From positions 395,994 to 459,993 of the forward strand of contig NZ_SOBT01000009.1 in NCBI RefSeq assembly GCF_004364935.1: a stretch of 64,000 bases of DNA, written 5' to 3'. Source of the DNA: Panacagrimonas perspica. Lineage in GTDB: Bacteria; Pseudomonadota; Gammaproteobacteria; Nevskiales; Nevskiaceae. The translations under genes and the position numbers were made by a program. Shown here piece by piece: positions 26,585 through 34,688 of the stretch. The notes beneath the pieces were generated by a model. That model was given only the letters and a program-made list of their open reading frames with translations, made no database searches and was not told the DNA's origin. How positions within the stretch are numbered: the first letter of the stretch is position 1; every line of letters starts with the position of its first letter.

Positions 26585-28234
26585 ATGCATCGCGATCCCA
26601 TCGTGCAGACGCCGTCGGCGTATTCGTATCCACTGCTGATCAAGCAACTGCTGACCACTGCGCGTGCGCGCCTTCCGCGGACCGAGATCGTGTACCGCGA
26701 CCGTCACCGCTTCACGTACGCGCAGTTCACGGGCCGCGTGGCGAAACTCGCCAACGTGCTGGCGGATTGCGGCGCCAAGCCCGGCCAGACCATTGCCGTC
26801 ATGGACTGGGACAGCCATCGCTACCTGGAGTCCTACTTCGCGATTCCCTCGCTCGGCTGCGTGATCCAGACGGTCAACATCCGGCTGTCGCCCGAGCAGA
26901 TCCTGTACACGCTCAACCACGCGCAGGCACGCATCGTGATCGTGCACGCCGACATGCTGGAGATGATCGAGGCGGTGGCCGACAAGCTAGAGACCGCCAA
27001 GACCTTCATCCTGATCGACGAGCACGGCGCGCAGCCCAAGAGCCGCTTCTCGTTCGTCGGCGAGTACGAGGCGCTGATGGACAAGGCGTCGGACCAATAC
27101 GAGTTCCCGGAATTCGACGAGAACGCGCAGGCCACGACGTTCTACACCACCGGCACCACTGGCCTGCCGAAGGGCGTGTACTACAGCCACCGACAGATCG
27201 TGCTGCACGCGATGGGCCTGCTCGCGACGTTCGGCACCGCGCCCGCGCAGGGGCGCGTGACCGAGGCCGACGTCTACATGCCGATCACGCCGATGTTCCA
27301 TGCGCACGCCTGGGGCTGGCCGTACGCCGCAACGCTGCTGGGCATGAAGCAGGTCTACCCGGGTCGTTACACGCCCACGGAAGTGATGCGCTGGATCGAA
27401 ACCGAGGGCGTCACGTTCTCGCACTGCGTGCCGACCTTGCTGCACATGATCCTGGCGGACCCGGACAGCGCGAAGATCGACTTCACCGGCCGCAAATTCC
27501 TGATCGGTGGCGGTGCGCTGCCCGGTGGCCTGGCCAAGGCCGCGCTCGAACGCGGCATCGACATCTTCACAGGCTACGGCATGTCGGAGACCGGTCCCAT
27601 CGCCACGGTGAATCACCTGACGGCGGAGGAACTGAAGCTGCCGATCGACGAACAGATTCCGCTGCGGCAGCGCGCGGGCCGCCCGGCGCTGATGTGCGAC
27701 GTGCGCACCGTGGACGCGAGCATGAACACGCTGCCGCAGGACGGCGAAGCCCTGGGCGAGGTCGTGTTCCGTTCACCGTGGCTGACTCAGGGTTATCACG
27801 GACGCGAGGAAGCGTCGGTCGAGCTCTGGGACGGCGGCTGGCTGCACTCGAACGATCTGGGCAAGTTCATGCCCGACGCCACGCTGCGCATCTGCGACCG
27901 CGTCAAGGACGTGATCAAGACCGGCGGCGAATGGGTGTCGTCACTGGACCTCGAAAGCCTGGTCTCGCGTCACCCGGCGGTCAGCGAGGTCGCGGCCATC
28001 GCGCTCAAGGATGACAAGTGGGGCGAGCGGCCGATGATCCTGGCCGTGCTCAAGCCCGGCTTCGAGGGCAAGGTTTCGGACCAGGACATCCGCGCGCACC
28101 TGATGGCGTTCGTCGAGCAGAAACAGATCTCGAAGTACGCCGTGCCCGATCGCGTGGTGTTCGTCGATGCGATCGAGAAGACCAGCGTGGGGAAGCTGGA
28201 CAAGAAGTTGTTGAGGCAGAAGTACGATGCGTAA
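26585..28234 (+). CDS. fatty acid/acid-CoA ligase (AMP-forming)
   Basis: 549 residues, ANL superfamily. P-loop-like motif TTFYTTGTTGLPKGVYYSH, substrate region MFHAHAWGWPY, YGMSETGP, the ATP aspartate HSNDLGKF, RVKDVIKTGGEW and the C-terminal lysine in KTSVGKLDKK. It activates a carboxylic acid as acyl-CoA, the entry step for the neighbouring beta-oxidation enzymes. GGAAGAG precedes ATG 26585. The sequence resembles medium/long-chain ligases; exact chain or ring specificity cannot be told. Confidence 0.9.
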   Translation: MHRDPIVQTPSAYSYPLLIKQLLTTARARLPRTEIVYRDRHRFTYAQFTGRVAKLANVLADCGAKPGQTIAVMDWDSHRYLESYFAIPSLGCVIQTVNIRLSPEQILYTLNHAQARIVIVHADMLEMIEAVADKLETAKTFILIDEHGAQPKSRFSFVGEYEALMDKASDQYEFPEFDENAQATTFYTTGTTGLPKGVYYSHRQIVLHAMGLLATFGTAPAQGRVTEADVYMPITPMFHAHAWGWPYAATLLGMKQVYPGRYTPTEVMRWIETEGVTFSHCVPTLLHMILADPDSAKIDFTGRKFLIGGGALPGGLAKAALERGIDIFTGYGMSETGPIATVNHLTAEELKLPIDEQIPLRQRAGRPALMCDVRTVDASMNTLPQDGEALGEVVFRSPWLTQGYHGREEASVELWDGGWLHSNDLGKFMPDATLRICDRVKDVIKTGGEWVSSLDLESLVSRHPAVSEVAAIALKDDKWGERPMILAVLKPGFEGKVSDQDIRAHLMAFVEQKQISKYAVPDRVVFVDAIEKTSVGKLDKKLLRQKYDA

Positions 28235-28237
28235 GCC

Positions 28238-28306
28238 GTAGCCCGGGTGAAACCCGGGGTTCCCCTCGCATATCGAGCGCAACCCCGGGTTTCACCCGGG
28301 CTACGG
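28238..28306. repeat. REP-type inverted pair, TGAAAC arm
   Basis: GTAGCCCGGGTGAAACCCGG and inverse, beginning four bases after the ligase stop and ending six bases before the stop of the convergent SDR. It could serve as a bidirectional terminator-like element. Confidence 0.85.
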
Positions 28307-28312
28307 TTGGCG

Positions 28313-29062
28313 CTACGCGCTGTACCCGCCGTCGATGCCGATGATCTGCCCGCTGATGTAGCCGGCGCCCGGCGACACCAGGAAGTCCACCAGCGCCGCG
28401 ATCTCCTCGGGCTTGCCCATGCGGCCCATCGGCGTCTTGTTCATGCAGTCGGTGATCACGCCCTTGGCCACGGGGTTGGCCTCGAACGACGAATGCACGA
28501 TGCCGGCGTCGATGACACCCGGCGCCACGCCGTTGCAGCGCACGTTGCGCGGACCCATCTCGCGCGCGGTCTGGCGGATCAGACCGGCCACCGCGGTCTT
28601 CGGTCCGCCGGACATGCCGTCGTTCTCGAGCGTGCGCAGCACCGCCGTCGTGACGAACAGCACCATCGCGCCGCCGCCGGTCGCCGCGAGCGTCGCCGCG
28701 CCGTGCTTGAGCACCTGGAAGGAGCCGAACACGTCGGTGTCGTAGATGCGCTTGAAGTCCTCGTCGGTGACGTCGGCCAGCGAGCACAGCGGGATCGCCG
28801 GGCCGGTGGCGGACACGATCGAGTCCAGGCCGCCCCACTGCGACGCCGCCTTGTCGAGGAAGGACTTCACCGAGGCGCCGTCCCGCATGTCGACGCGCAC
28901 GGCCTTGGCCTTGCCGCCCGCCGCGGCGACCTGCTCGACGAGCCGGGCCGCCTTCTCTTCGTTGTTCGCGTAACCGATGGTCAGCGGCGCGCGCTGGGCC
29001 AGGGTCCGCACGATCACTTCACCCAGTCCGCCGCTGCCGCCGAGGATCGCGATGCCTTTCAT
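28313..29062 (-). CDS. SDR-family protein with atypical active site
   Basis: 249 residues. Cofactor motif LGGSGGLGEVIV, VDMRDGASV, the helix that holds NNAG reads SATGPA, and the C-terminus is the normal YISGQIIGIDGGYSA. The YxxxK position reads SGGPK (serine for tyrosine), and the catalytic-serine region is VTTAVLRT. Activity as a classical dehydrogenase is therefore doubtful; it might use another base or be a binding subunit. It converges on the ligase gene across a REP pair. Confidence 0.75.
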   Translation of the reverse strand: MKGIAILGGSGGLGEVIVRTLAQRAPLTIGYANNEEKAARLVEQVAAAGGKAKAVRVDMRDGASVKSFLDKAASQWGGLDSIVSATGPAIPLCSLADVTDEDFKRIYDTDVFGSFQVLKHGAATLAATGGGAMVLFVTTAVLRTLENDGMSGGPKTAVAGLIRQTAREMGPRNVRCNGVAPGVIDAGIVHSSFEANPVAKGVITDCMNKTPMGRMGKPEEIAALVDFLVSPGAGYISGQIIGIDGGYSA

Positions 29063-29149
29063 TCTTTATCTCCGGGTCTCGCCCTGCGAGCCAGGGACGG
29101 TGTCGACGATACGCCCGCCATACAGCCTCGAACCATCTAGGGCACGCAC

Positions 29150-29217
29150 GTAACCCGGACGAAGTCCGGGGTTCCCCTCGCGCACGGAGCGCAACCCCGG
29201 ACTTCGTCCGGGCTACG
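29150..29217. repeat. REP-type inverted pair, ACGAAGT arm
   Basis: Left arm GTAACCCGGACGAAGTCCGG, right arm ends CCGGGCTAC. The CTA at 29213-29215 is the reverse complement of the flavin-reductase stop codon TAG, so the arm ends that gene. Confidence 0.85.
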
Positions 29218-29707
29218 GGTTCGCCAGATCGTCGAACGCGCCGTAGCGGCCGCGGAAGAACAGCAGCGGCGAGCGATCCACCGAGAAGACATCGAGTTCG
29301 AGCACGCGCCCGATCACCAGCGTGTGATCGCCGGCGTCGTGCTCCGCCTCGAGCTGGCAGTCGACGAAACCGAGCGCGCCTTCGAGCACGGGCGTCCCCT
29401 GGGCGCTCGTGGCCCAGCCGAATTCCGCGAACTTGTCGCCACCCGACTTTGCGAACGCCATGCACAGCGGATGCTGGTCGGCGCCCAGGATGTTGATGCC
29501 GAAGCTGCCCGCCGCGCGCAGCAGCGGCCAGCTCGTGCTGGTCTTCGCGGGGCAGATCGACACCAGCGGCGGCGCCAGCGACACCGAGACGAAGGACTGC
29601 GCGGCAAAGCCGACGGGCCTGCCCTCGCTGATACCGGTCACGATGACCACGCCTGTACAGAATTGGCTCATCGCGCTGCGGAAATCGCGGTCGTTGAACG
29701 TGGCCAT
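29213..29707 (-). CDS. flavin reductase (HpaC/NADH:FMN oxidoreductase-like)
   Basis: 164 residues. Starts MATFNDRDFRSAMSQFCTGVVIVTG, followed by GFAAQSFVSVSLAPPLVSICPAKTS (flavin-binding block), FGINILGADQ, and HDAGDHTLVIGRVLELD near the end. Such proteins supply reduced flavin to two-component monooxygenases. No partner oxygenase is adjacent. The stop codon TAG is supplied by the neighbouring repeat arm. ATG 29707 begins the homology. Confidence 0.85.
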   Translation of the reverse strand: MATFNDRDFRSAMSQFCTGVVIVTGISEGRPVGFAAQSFVSVSLAPPLVSICPAKTSTSWPLLRAAGSFGINILGADQHPLCMAFAKSGGDKFAEFGWATSAQGTPVLEGALGFVDCQLEAEHDAGDHTLVIGRVLELDVFSVDRSPLLFFRGRYGAFDDLANP

Positions 29708-30009
29708 GCGGAGGATTCGGCTTGCGGGTCGGAGTTGTCCGATCTTCTCACGCGCGCCGCGGGATGCCGATAGACCGAGGGCGTGCCCCGACGGCGCAGC
29801 GACTCGATGCAAGGAAGGGCCGCGGAAATCTGCGATGACGTTCCATCGATAGGCAGCGCCGATGGCTCGATACGCTGTGTGCCGTCGCAGGCCGCGACTC
29901 GTCACCGCGTCAGGCCCGCAGGGTGTGCAGAGCGCGAAGCGCGTGCGCACCGTCACGGCGCCGTCGCGACCCGATGCCGCCACGGTGCGCACGCTTCGCT
30001 TTGCACACC
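29708..30009. other. intergenic region 5' of flavin reductase
   Basis: About 300 bases. The right half (29920 on) is taken by a GTAGGG-type repeat; the left half shows no gene or clear promoter. Confidence 0.4.
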
Positions 30010-30014
30010 CTACG
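29920..30014. repeat. GTAGGG-type inverted repeat (second family)
   Basis: Arms AGGGTGTGCAGAGCGCGAAG and its near-inverse ending CTTTGCACACCCTACGG face each other, with GTGCGCACCGT/ACGGTGCGCAC inner stems. A related element lies at 42650-42716. The CTA at 30010-30012 is the reverse complement of the HxlR stop codon TAG. Confidence 0.8.
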
Positions 30015-30555
30015 GCGCTATTTTTCCGGCGCCCGCAGGCTTGCGCCGCACGCGGACGCCCGCCGAAGGCCGCGTCCCGCGCTCGGCCAGTCGCCGCCGC
30101 TCCGAAGTAGCCGCACGCGAAAGCGCGACCGCGACGCCACGCGGATCGACGGTCTCGCCGCAGCTCGCGCACTCATGGCGCACGCGCGTCGTGCCACCGC
30201 ATTGCCTGTGCGTGATCTTCGCCGGGGCCACGCCCTTGACGCCGTTCCAGCGGTCGCCCCATTCCCGCATCGCGGTGATCACCGGCCACAGCGCGATGCC
30301 TTTCTCGGTGAGGTGGTACTCGTAGCGAAGCGGCTTCTGCTGGTAGGCGCGACGTTCGACGATCTGCGTTTCCACCAGGCCGCGCAGCCTGACGCTGAGC
30401 AGGTGCGGAGACGCACCCGTGTAGACCTGGAACTCGTCGAAACGGCGGCTGCCCAGGAACAGCTCGCGCAGCACCATCAGCGTCCACGGGTCGCCGATCA
30501 GGCCGACGGTGCGCGCCACGGAACAGGTCTGCTTGCCGATGCCGGAGACGGGCAT
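30010..30555 (-). CDS. HxlR-family transcriptional regulator
   Basis: 181 residues. The winged helix is typical of HxlR: CSVARTVGLIGDPWTLMVLRELFLGSRRFDEF with a conserved N-terminal cysteine (C11), then LSVRLRGLVETQIVERR and YEYHLTEKGIALWPV. The C-terminal 75 residues after GVKGVAP include a CX2C pair (ECASCG) and then an arginine-rich tail that runs into a repeat, which also supplies its stop. It is divergent from the SDR gene at 30637 and probably controls it and itself through the palindrome at 30565-30581. Confidence 0.85.
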   Translation of the reverse strand: MPVSGIGKQTCSVARTVGLIGDPWTLMVLRELFLGSRRFDEFQVYTGASPHLLSVRLRGLVETQIVERRAYQQKPLRYEYHLTEKGIALWPVITAMREWGDRWNGVKGVAPAKITHRQCGGTTRVRHECASCGETVDPRGVAVALSRAATSERRRLAERGTRPSAGVRVRRKPAGAGKIAP

Positions 30556-30564
30556 GTTGGTGTC

Positions 30565-30581
30565 ACTTCAGAATTTGAAGT
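30565..30581. promoter_or_regulatory. palindromic operator candidate for HxlR regulator
   Basis: ACTTCA-GAATT-TGAAGT, perfect six-base arms with a five-base centre, ten bases before the regulator ATG and 55 before the divergent SDR gene. Size and position fit a winged-helix dimer site. Confidence 0.6.
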
Positions 30582-30636
30582 AAGTTACCCCATCGCGTCC
30601 GCGCTGTCGCGGGCCACGTGAAGGAGGAAGGAAAAA

Positions 30637-31377
30637 ATGGGCAAGCCAACAGCCATCGTCTTCGGCGTCGGATCGGAGCGCGGCATCGGCGGTGCGGTGT
30701 GCAAGCGCTTCGCGCGCGAGGGTTACCACGTGATCGTCGCGGGACGCACCGCGGCCAAGATTCAGGAAGTGGCCAAGGCCATCGCCTCGGCCGGCGGCAG
30801 TGCCGAGGCCCTGCCCACGGACGTCACCGACGAGGCCCAGGTGATCGCGGCGTTCGATCGCGCGATGAATCCCGGTGAGGGGCGCGATCCGGCCGACGTC
30901 GTGATCTCCAACGCCGGCAACAACGCGATCATCGATTTCACCAAGCTCACCGCCGCGCAGTTCGAGGATTTCTGGCGCGTGGGCTGCTACTCGGGCTTCC
31001 TGATCGGCCGCGAAGCCGCGCGCCGGCTGGTGCCGCTGGGCCGCGGCACGGTGATCTTCACCGGCGCCTCCGGCAGCATGCGCGGCAAGCCGGGCTTCGC
31101 GCATTTCGCCGCCGCCAAGGCCGGCCTGCGCATGATCTCGCAGAGCATGGCGCGCGAGTACGGACCCAAGGGCATCCACGTGGCGCACGTCGTCGTCGAC
31201 GGCGGCATCGACGGTGACCGCCTGCGCGGCGCGATTCCCGCGATGGTCGAGCGACTGGGCGAAGAAGGGCTGCTGAGCGTCGACGGGATCGTCGAGAACT
31301 ACTGGACCTTGCACAAGCAGCATCGCTCGGCGTGGACGCAGGAACTCGACCTGCGGCCGTACAAGGAAAACTGGTAG
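30637..31377 (+). CDS. SDR-family oxidoreductase (FxxxK subfamily)
   Basis: 246 residues. FGVGSERGIGGAVCK cofactor motif, SNAGNN, FTGASGSMRGKPG, then AHFAAAKAGL where the catalytic tyrosine is phenylalanine. The C-terminus WTQELDLRPYKENW lacks the usual DGG ending. These features recur in a known SDR subfamily, so the change is not an accident here. AAGGAGGAAGG gives a very strong ribosome site. Divergent from the HxlR gene, which probably regulates it. Confidence 0.8.
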   Translation: MGKPTAIVFGVGSERGIGGAVCKRFAREGYHVIVAGRTAAKIQEVAKAIASAGGSAEALPTDVTDEAQVIAAFDRAMNPGEGRDPADVVISNAGNNAIIDFTKLTAAQFEDFWRVGCYSGFLIGREAARRLVPLGRGTVIFTGASGSMRGKPGFAHFAAAKAGLRMISQSMAREYGPKGIHVAHVVVDGGIDGDRLRGAIPAMVERLGEEGLLSVDGIVENYWTLHKQHRSAWTQELDLRPYKENW

Positions 31378-31412
31378 TCGGCGTAACCCGGGCTACGGTC
31401 AAGGTCCGTCAC

Positions 31413-31481
31413 GTAGCCCGGACGAAGTCCGGGATTGCGCTTTCCCGTCGAGAAAAGCCCCGGACTTCGTCCGGGCTACGG
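31413..31481. repeat. REP-type inverted pair, ACGAAGT arm
   Basis: GTAGCCCGGACGAAGTCCGG and inverse ending CCGGGCTAC. A decayed half-arm GTAACCCGGGCTACGG lies just upstream at 31383-31398. Confidence 0.85.
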
Positions 31482-31509
31482 GGGCGCCAAGAGCACGAGG
31501 TCCCAACGC

Positions 31510-31881
31510 ATGCACGTCAACGGCAACATCCAATTCAGCATCATCGAACAGTCCGCCGACAAGGTCGTTGGCGAGATGCCGGTGCAGGCCGGCATCCTGA
31601 ATCCCTTCGGCACGGCGCACGCCGGCGCCACGCTGTGGTTCGCCGATGTCTGCGCGACCGTGCTCGCCTTCGGCGGCGCGAAGATGGAGCCGGGTGTCGC
31701 GGGCTTTCCGCTCGCCATCAGCCTCGACGCCAAGCTGCTCGGCAACCAGAAGGACGGCGTGTTTCGCGCAACCTCGGTGTACGTGAAGAAGGGCAAGCGC
31801 CTGAGCGTCGTGCGCACGACGGTCACCGGCAACGACGGCCGCCTGATCGCCGACGTGACCACGAGCCACGTCCCCGCTTGA
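31510..31881 (+). CDS. PaaI-like hotdog-fold thioesterase
   Basis: 123 residues. The hotdog signature is NPFGTAHAGATLWFADVCATVLAF with the family aspartate, then GFPLAISLDAKLLGNQKDGVFRATS and VVRTTVTGNDGRLIADVTTSHV. It hydrolyses acyl- or aryl-CoA thioesters, likely as a CoA-release valve for the catabolic block. ATG 31510 begins the homology; upstream codons are repeat-derived. Confidence 0.85.
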   Translation: MHVNGNIQFSIIEQSADKVVGEMPVQAGILNPFGTAHAGATLWFADVCATVLAFGGAKMEPGVAGFPLAISLDAKLLGNQKDGVFRATSVYVKKGKRLSVVRTTVTGNDGRLIADVTTSHVPA

Positions 31882-31999
31882 GCACTTAAGCCCGACGAAA
31901 GTCCGGCCGCAGGCGCCGTCCACCGGCGCCGTTGTGGCAAGCGGAGCGAGGAAGCCCGACACTACGCGCGTTCCCAATCCCCGTGCCCAACGCCGTCGC

Positions 32000-32647
32000 A
32001 TGCTGGAAGTGATCCTCAAGGCAGTCCTCGCCTACCTGTTGGGCAATGTCATGGGGGGTCATCTGGTCGGCAAGTTGCGCGGCGTCGACCTGGGTCGCGT
32101 CGGCAGCGGCAACATCGGCGCGACCAACGCGCTGCGCACGCAGGGCACGCGCTTCGCGCTGCTGGTGCTCGCCATCGACGTCGGCAAGGGCCTGCTCGGT
32201 GCACTCGCCATCCCGTCGCTGCCGATCTCCTTCGGCCCTCCGGTGCTGGATCGCGAACAACTCGGCTACGTCTGCGGCGCGGCCGTGACGCTCGGACATT
32301 GCTACCCCGCGTTGTGGGGGTTCAAAGGCGGCAAGGGCGTGGCGACACTGGCCGGCGTGTTCGGCGCGCTGCTGCCCCTGGCGCTTCCGTGGATCCTGCT
32401 CGCGTTCGTGCTCGTCGTGATGATCAGCGGTTACGTCAGCCTGGCCACGCTCGCGGCGGCCGCGGCTGCCGGCCTGTACGTCGCCTGCTTCGACGCCCGT
32501 GGCGCATGGTCCGCGGCCGGTGGGTTCACCGCATTCATGGCGGCGTTGGTGGTGTTCAAGCATCGTGAGAACATCGGACGCCTGTTCAGCGGCACCGAGA
32601 ACCGATTCGAAAAACTGCGAGTGATCGGCCGATGGCTCGACCGCTAG
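32000..32647 (+). CDS. plsY: glycerol-3-phosphate acyltransferase PlsY
   Basis: Transfers the acyl group of acyl-phosphate to glycerol-3-phosphate, the first step of phospholipid synthesis, in the inner membrane. 215 residues, five to seven helices, with the family motifs VGSGNIGATNALRT, GFKGGKGVAT and a late conserved HRENIGRL. ATG 32000 starts the first helix. Its last 16 bases overlap birA. Confidence 0.93.
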   Translation: MLEVILKAVLAYLLGNVMGGHLVGKLRGVDLGRVGSGNIGATNALRTQGTRFALLVLAIDVGKGLLGALAIPSLPISFGPPVLDREQLGYVCGAAVTLGHCYPALWGFKGGKGVATLAGVFGALLPLALPWILLAFVLVVMISGYVSLATLAAAAAAGLYVACFDARGAWSAAGGFTAFMAALVVFKHRENIGRLFSGTENRFEKLRVIGRWLDR

Positions 32648-33612
32648 TCGAAGAAGACCTGCTGCGTCTGGTGGACGCCCTCGCCCCCGGCGAGTGGCAG
32701 TCCGGCGAGGCGCTGGCCCTGGCTTCTGGACTGACTCGCGCGGGCCTGGCCAAGCGCGTGACCCACCTGCGCGACTGGGGCCTGCACATCGAGTCCAAGT
32801 TCGGCCAGGGTTACCGGCTGGCGCGGCCGCTGGAACGGCTCGATGCGGACCGCATCCGCGCCGGCGTGACGCCGGACCTGCGCATCGACGTGCTGCCGAT
32901 CGCCGACTCGACCAATCGGGTGCTGATGGACGCCGATCCGGCGGCAGACCCGCAGGCCGTGATCGCGGAATACCAGTCCGCCGGTCGCGGGCGTCGCGGG
33001 CGCGACTGGCGCTCGCCGTTTGGCGCCAACCTCTATCTCTCGACGGCCTGGACCTATCCGCTGTGGCCGCACCAGCTGCCGGCGCTGTCGCTGGCCGTCG
33101 GCGTGATCTGCGCGCGCGCGCTGCACGCGGCCGGCGTCGACGGCGTGCGCCTCAAGTGGCCGAACGATCTGCTGGTGCAGCAGCGCAAGCTGGGCGGAAT
33201 CCTGATCGAGCAGCGTGGCGAATCCAGCGGCCTGTGCCGCGTGATCGTCGGCGTGGGCATCAACGTGTCGATGCACAAGTCGCAGGCCGCGGGCATCGAT
33301 CAGCCGTGGATCACCGTGGACGAGGCGATGGAGCTGGCCGGCCGGCCGCCGGTGTCGCGCAACCTGCTCGCCGCCGAACTGCTGCACGGGCTGCACGAGT
33401 GCCTGGCGCGCTACACGGTCAAGGGTTTCGAGCCCTATCGCGAGGAATGGCTCGCGCTGGATGCGCTGCGCGGCCGCGAAGTCCACGTGCCGGGCGACGA
33501 CAAGCTGCGCGGCATCGGGCAGGGCATCGACGCCAGCGGCGCCTTCCTGATCGAGACCAAGGCCGGATTGCGGCCCGTTCACGCAGGCGACGTCTCGCTC
33601 AGGGCCGTGTGA
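32632..33612 (+). CDS. birA: biotin--[acetyl-CoA-carboxylase] ligase / biotin operon repressor
   Basis: 326 residues. N-terminal winged helix (LASGLTRAGLAKRVTHLRDWGLHIES), so a regulatory BirA. Catalytic domain with biotinoyl-AMP motif SAGRGRRGRDWRSPFGANLY, LKWPNDLLV and KLGGILIEQRG, then a C-terminal SH3-like domain. It adds biotin to carrier lysines, here probably the pyc product encoded 1.1 kb downstream. Overlaps both plsY and coaX (TGATG). Confidence 0.95.
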   Translation: MARPLVEEDLLRLVDALAPGEWQSGEALALASGLTRAGLAKRVTHLRDWGLHIESKFGQGYRLARPLERLDADRIRAGVTPDLRIDVLPIADSTNRVLMDADPAADPQAVIAEYQSAGRGRRGRDWRSPFGANLYLSTAWTYPLWPHQLPALSLAVGVICARALHAAGVDGVRLKWPNDLLVQQRKLGGILIEQRGESSGLCRVIVGVGINVSMHKSQAAGIDQPWITVDEAMELAGRPPVSRNLLAAELLHGLHECLARYTVKGFEPYREEWLALDALRGREVHVPGDDKLRGIGQGIDASGAFLIETKAGLRPVHAGDVSLRAV

Positions 33613-34328
33613 TGTTGCTGCTCGACGTCGGCAACACGCGCATCAAGTGGGCCGAGACAACGCAGGGCGTGATCTTCAACACCGGTGCCGCCACGCACGC
33701 TGGCAAGCCGGCGGACGCGCTGTCGATACTCGGCGTCGACGAGCCCGAGCAGATCTGGATTTCCAGCGTCGCCGGGCCGGCGCACGACCTGGCGCTGACC
33801 AAGGTCTGCGTCGCCCGCTGGCAGATCTCCCCGAATTTCGCGCGCACCAAGCCCGAACAGCTCGGCCTGCGCAACGGCTACGCCGAACCCCTGCGCCTGG
33901 GCGCCGACCGCTGGCTCGCGATGATCGCGGCCTGGGCCGACACGCCTGCGGACTGCATCGTGGTGGACGCCGGCACGGCGCTCACCGTCGATGCGATCGG
34001 GGCCGACGGCCAGCATCGCGGCGGCATCATCGCCGCCGGGCTGCAGACCTCCGAGAAGGCCGTGCTCGGCGCAACCCGCTTCCCTACCCGCCAGACGCCG
34101 CTGACGGTCCACGCCGGGCTGGGCCTGGACACCGAGGCCTGCGTTCGCCAGGGCGCCATGCTCTCCGCCCTCGGCGCGATCGATCGCGCCAGCGCCCAGC
34201 TTCCGGGCGCCCGGCGCGTGATCACCGGCGGTGATGCGCAGGTGCTGCACCCTCACCTTGGCGGTGACTGGCAACTACGGCCCTGCCTGGTCCTCGAAGG
34301 CCTGCTCCTCGTCGCACAGGCCGCGTAG
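33612..34328 (+). CDS. coaX: type III pantothenate kinase
   Basis: 238 residues. Phosphorylates pantothenate in CoA synthesis. Starts MLLLDVGNTRIKW (phosphate loop), then GADRWLAM, IVVDAGTALTVDAI and GGIIAAGL; ends LVLEGLLLVAQAA. The birA-coaX order is common in gamma- and betaproteobacteria. The stop TAG (34326-34328) is part of a GTAGCCCGGG repeat arm that begins at 34325. Confidence 0.94.
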   Translation: MLLLDVGNTRIKWAETTQGVIFNTGAATHAGKPADALSILGVDEPEQIWISSVAGPAHDLALTKVCVARWQISPNFARTKPEQLGLRNGYAEPLRLGADRWLAMIAAWADTPADCIVVDAGTALTVDAIGADGQHRGGIIAAGLQTSEKAVLGATRFPTRQTPLTVHAGLGLDTEACVRQGAMLSALGAIDRASAQLPGARRVITGGDAQVLHPHLGGDWQLRPCLVLEGLLLVAQAA

Positions 34329-34527
34329 CCCGGGTGAAACCCGGGAGCTTCTCCCGTTCTCCGGCAAACGGCTGGAATCAAGAAAGGCCAGCGCAAAGGA
34401 CGCGGAGAACAGCCAAGAAAGGCGCAAAGGATCGTTGGGAAAATCCTTTGCGCCTTTCTGTTTCCTTTGCGCCCTTTGCGTTAGCCGTTGATTCGGACCG
34501 GGCATCCCGGGTTTCACCCGGGCTACG
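34325..34527. repeat. composite repeat: REP arms flanking a GCAAAGG-type palindrome
   Basis: Outer arms GTAGCCCGGGTGAAACCCGG (34325) and its inverse (to 34526) are 160 bases apart instead of the usual 20-35. The interior has a different palindrome and repeated GCAAAGG/CCTTTGC units, as if one element had inserted in another. It takes up most of the 360-base coaX-pyc gap. Confidence 0.8.
34416..34459. repeat. 17-bp perfect hairpin, AGAAAGGCGCAAAGGAT type
   Basis: AGAAAGGCGCAAAGGAT (34416-34432) and its exact inverse (34443-34459) with a ten-base loop. It may act as a coaX terminator, although no T-run follows directly. Confidence 0.8.
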
Positions 34528-34688
34528 GTTGCGAACGGGCTCCGGGAACGCCTCGCACCCCGCTCCTTCTCACCCTTTTGCATAGTCGGCAGCAGGGGTC
34601 CGATCGCATACGATGCCCCTCCCACCGGCATGGAGCGTGCAGGGAAGCTCTGGCCAACAGAATCGAAGAACCGGGAGACCGCGGGACG

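Noticed and set aside
30637-31377. Phenylalanine at the SDR tyrosine position as a novel defect
   Set aside because: The surrounding AHFAAAKAGL and the DLRP-type C-terminus recur in a known SDR subfamily, so it is a family trait.
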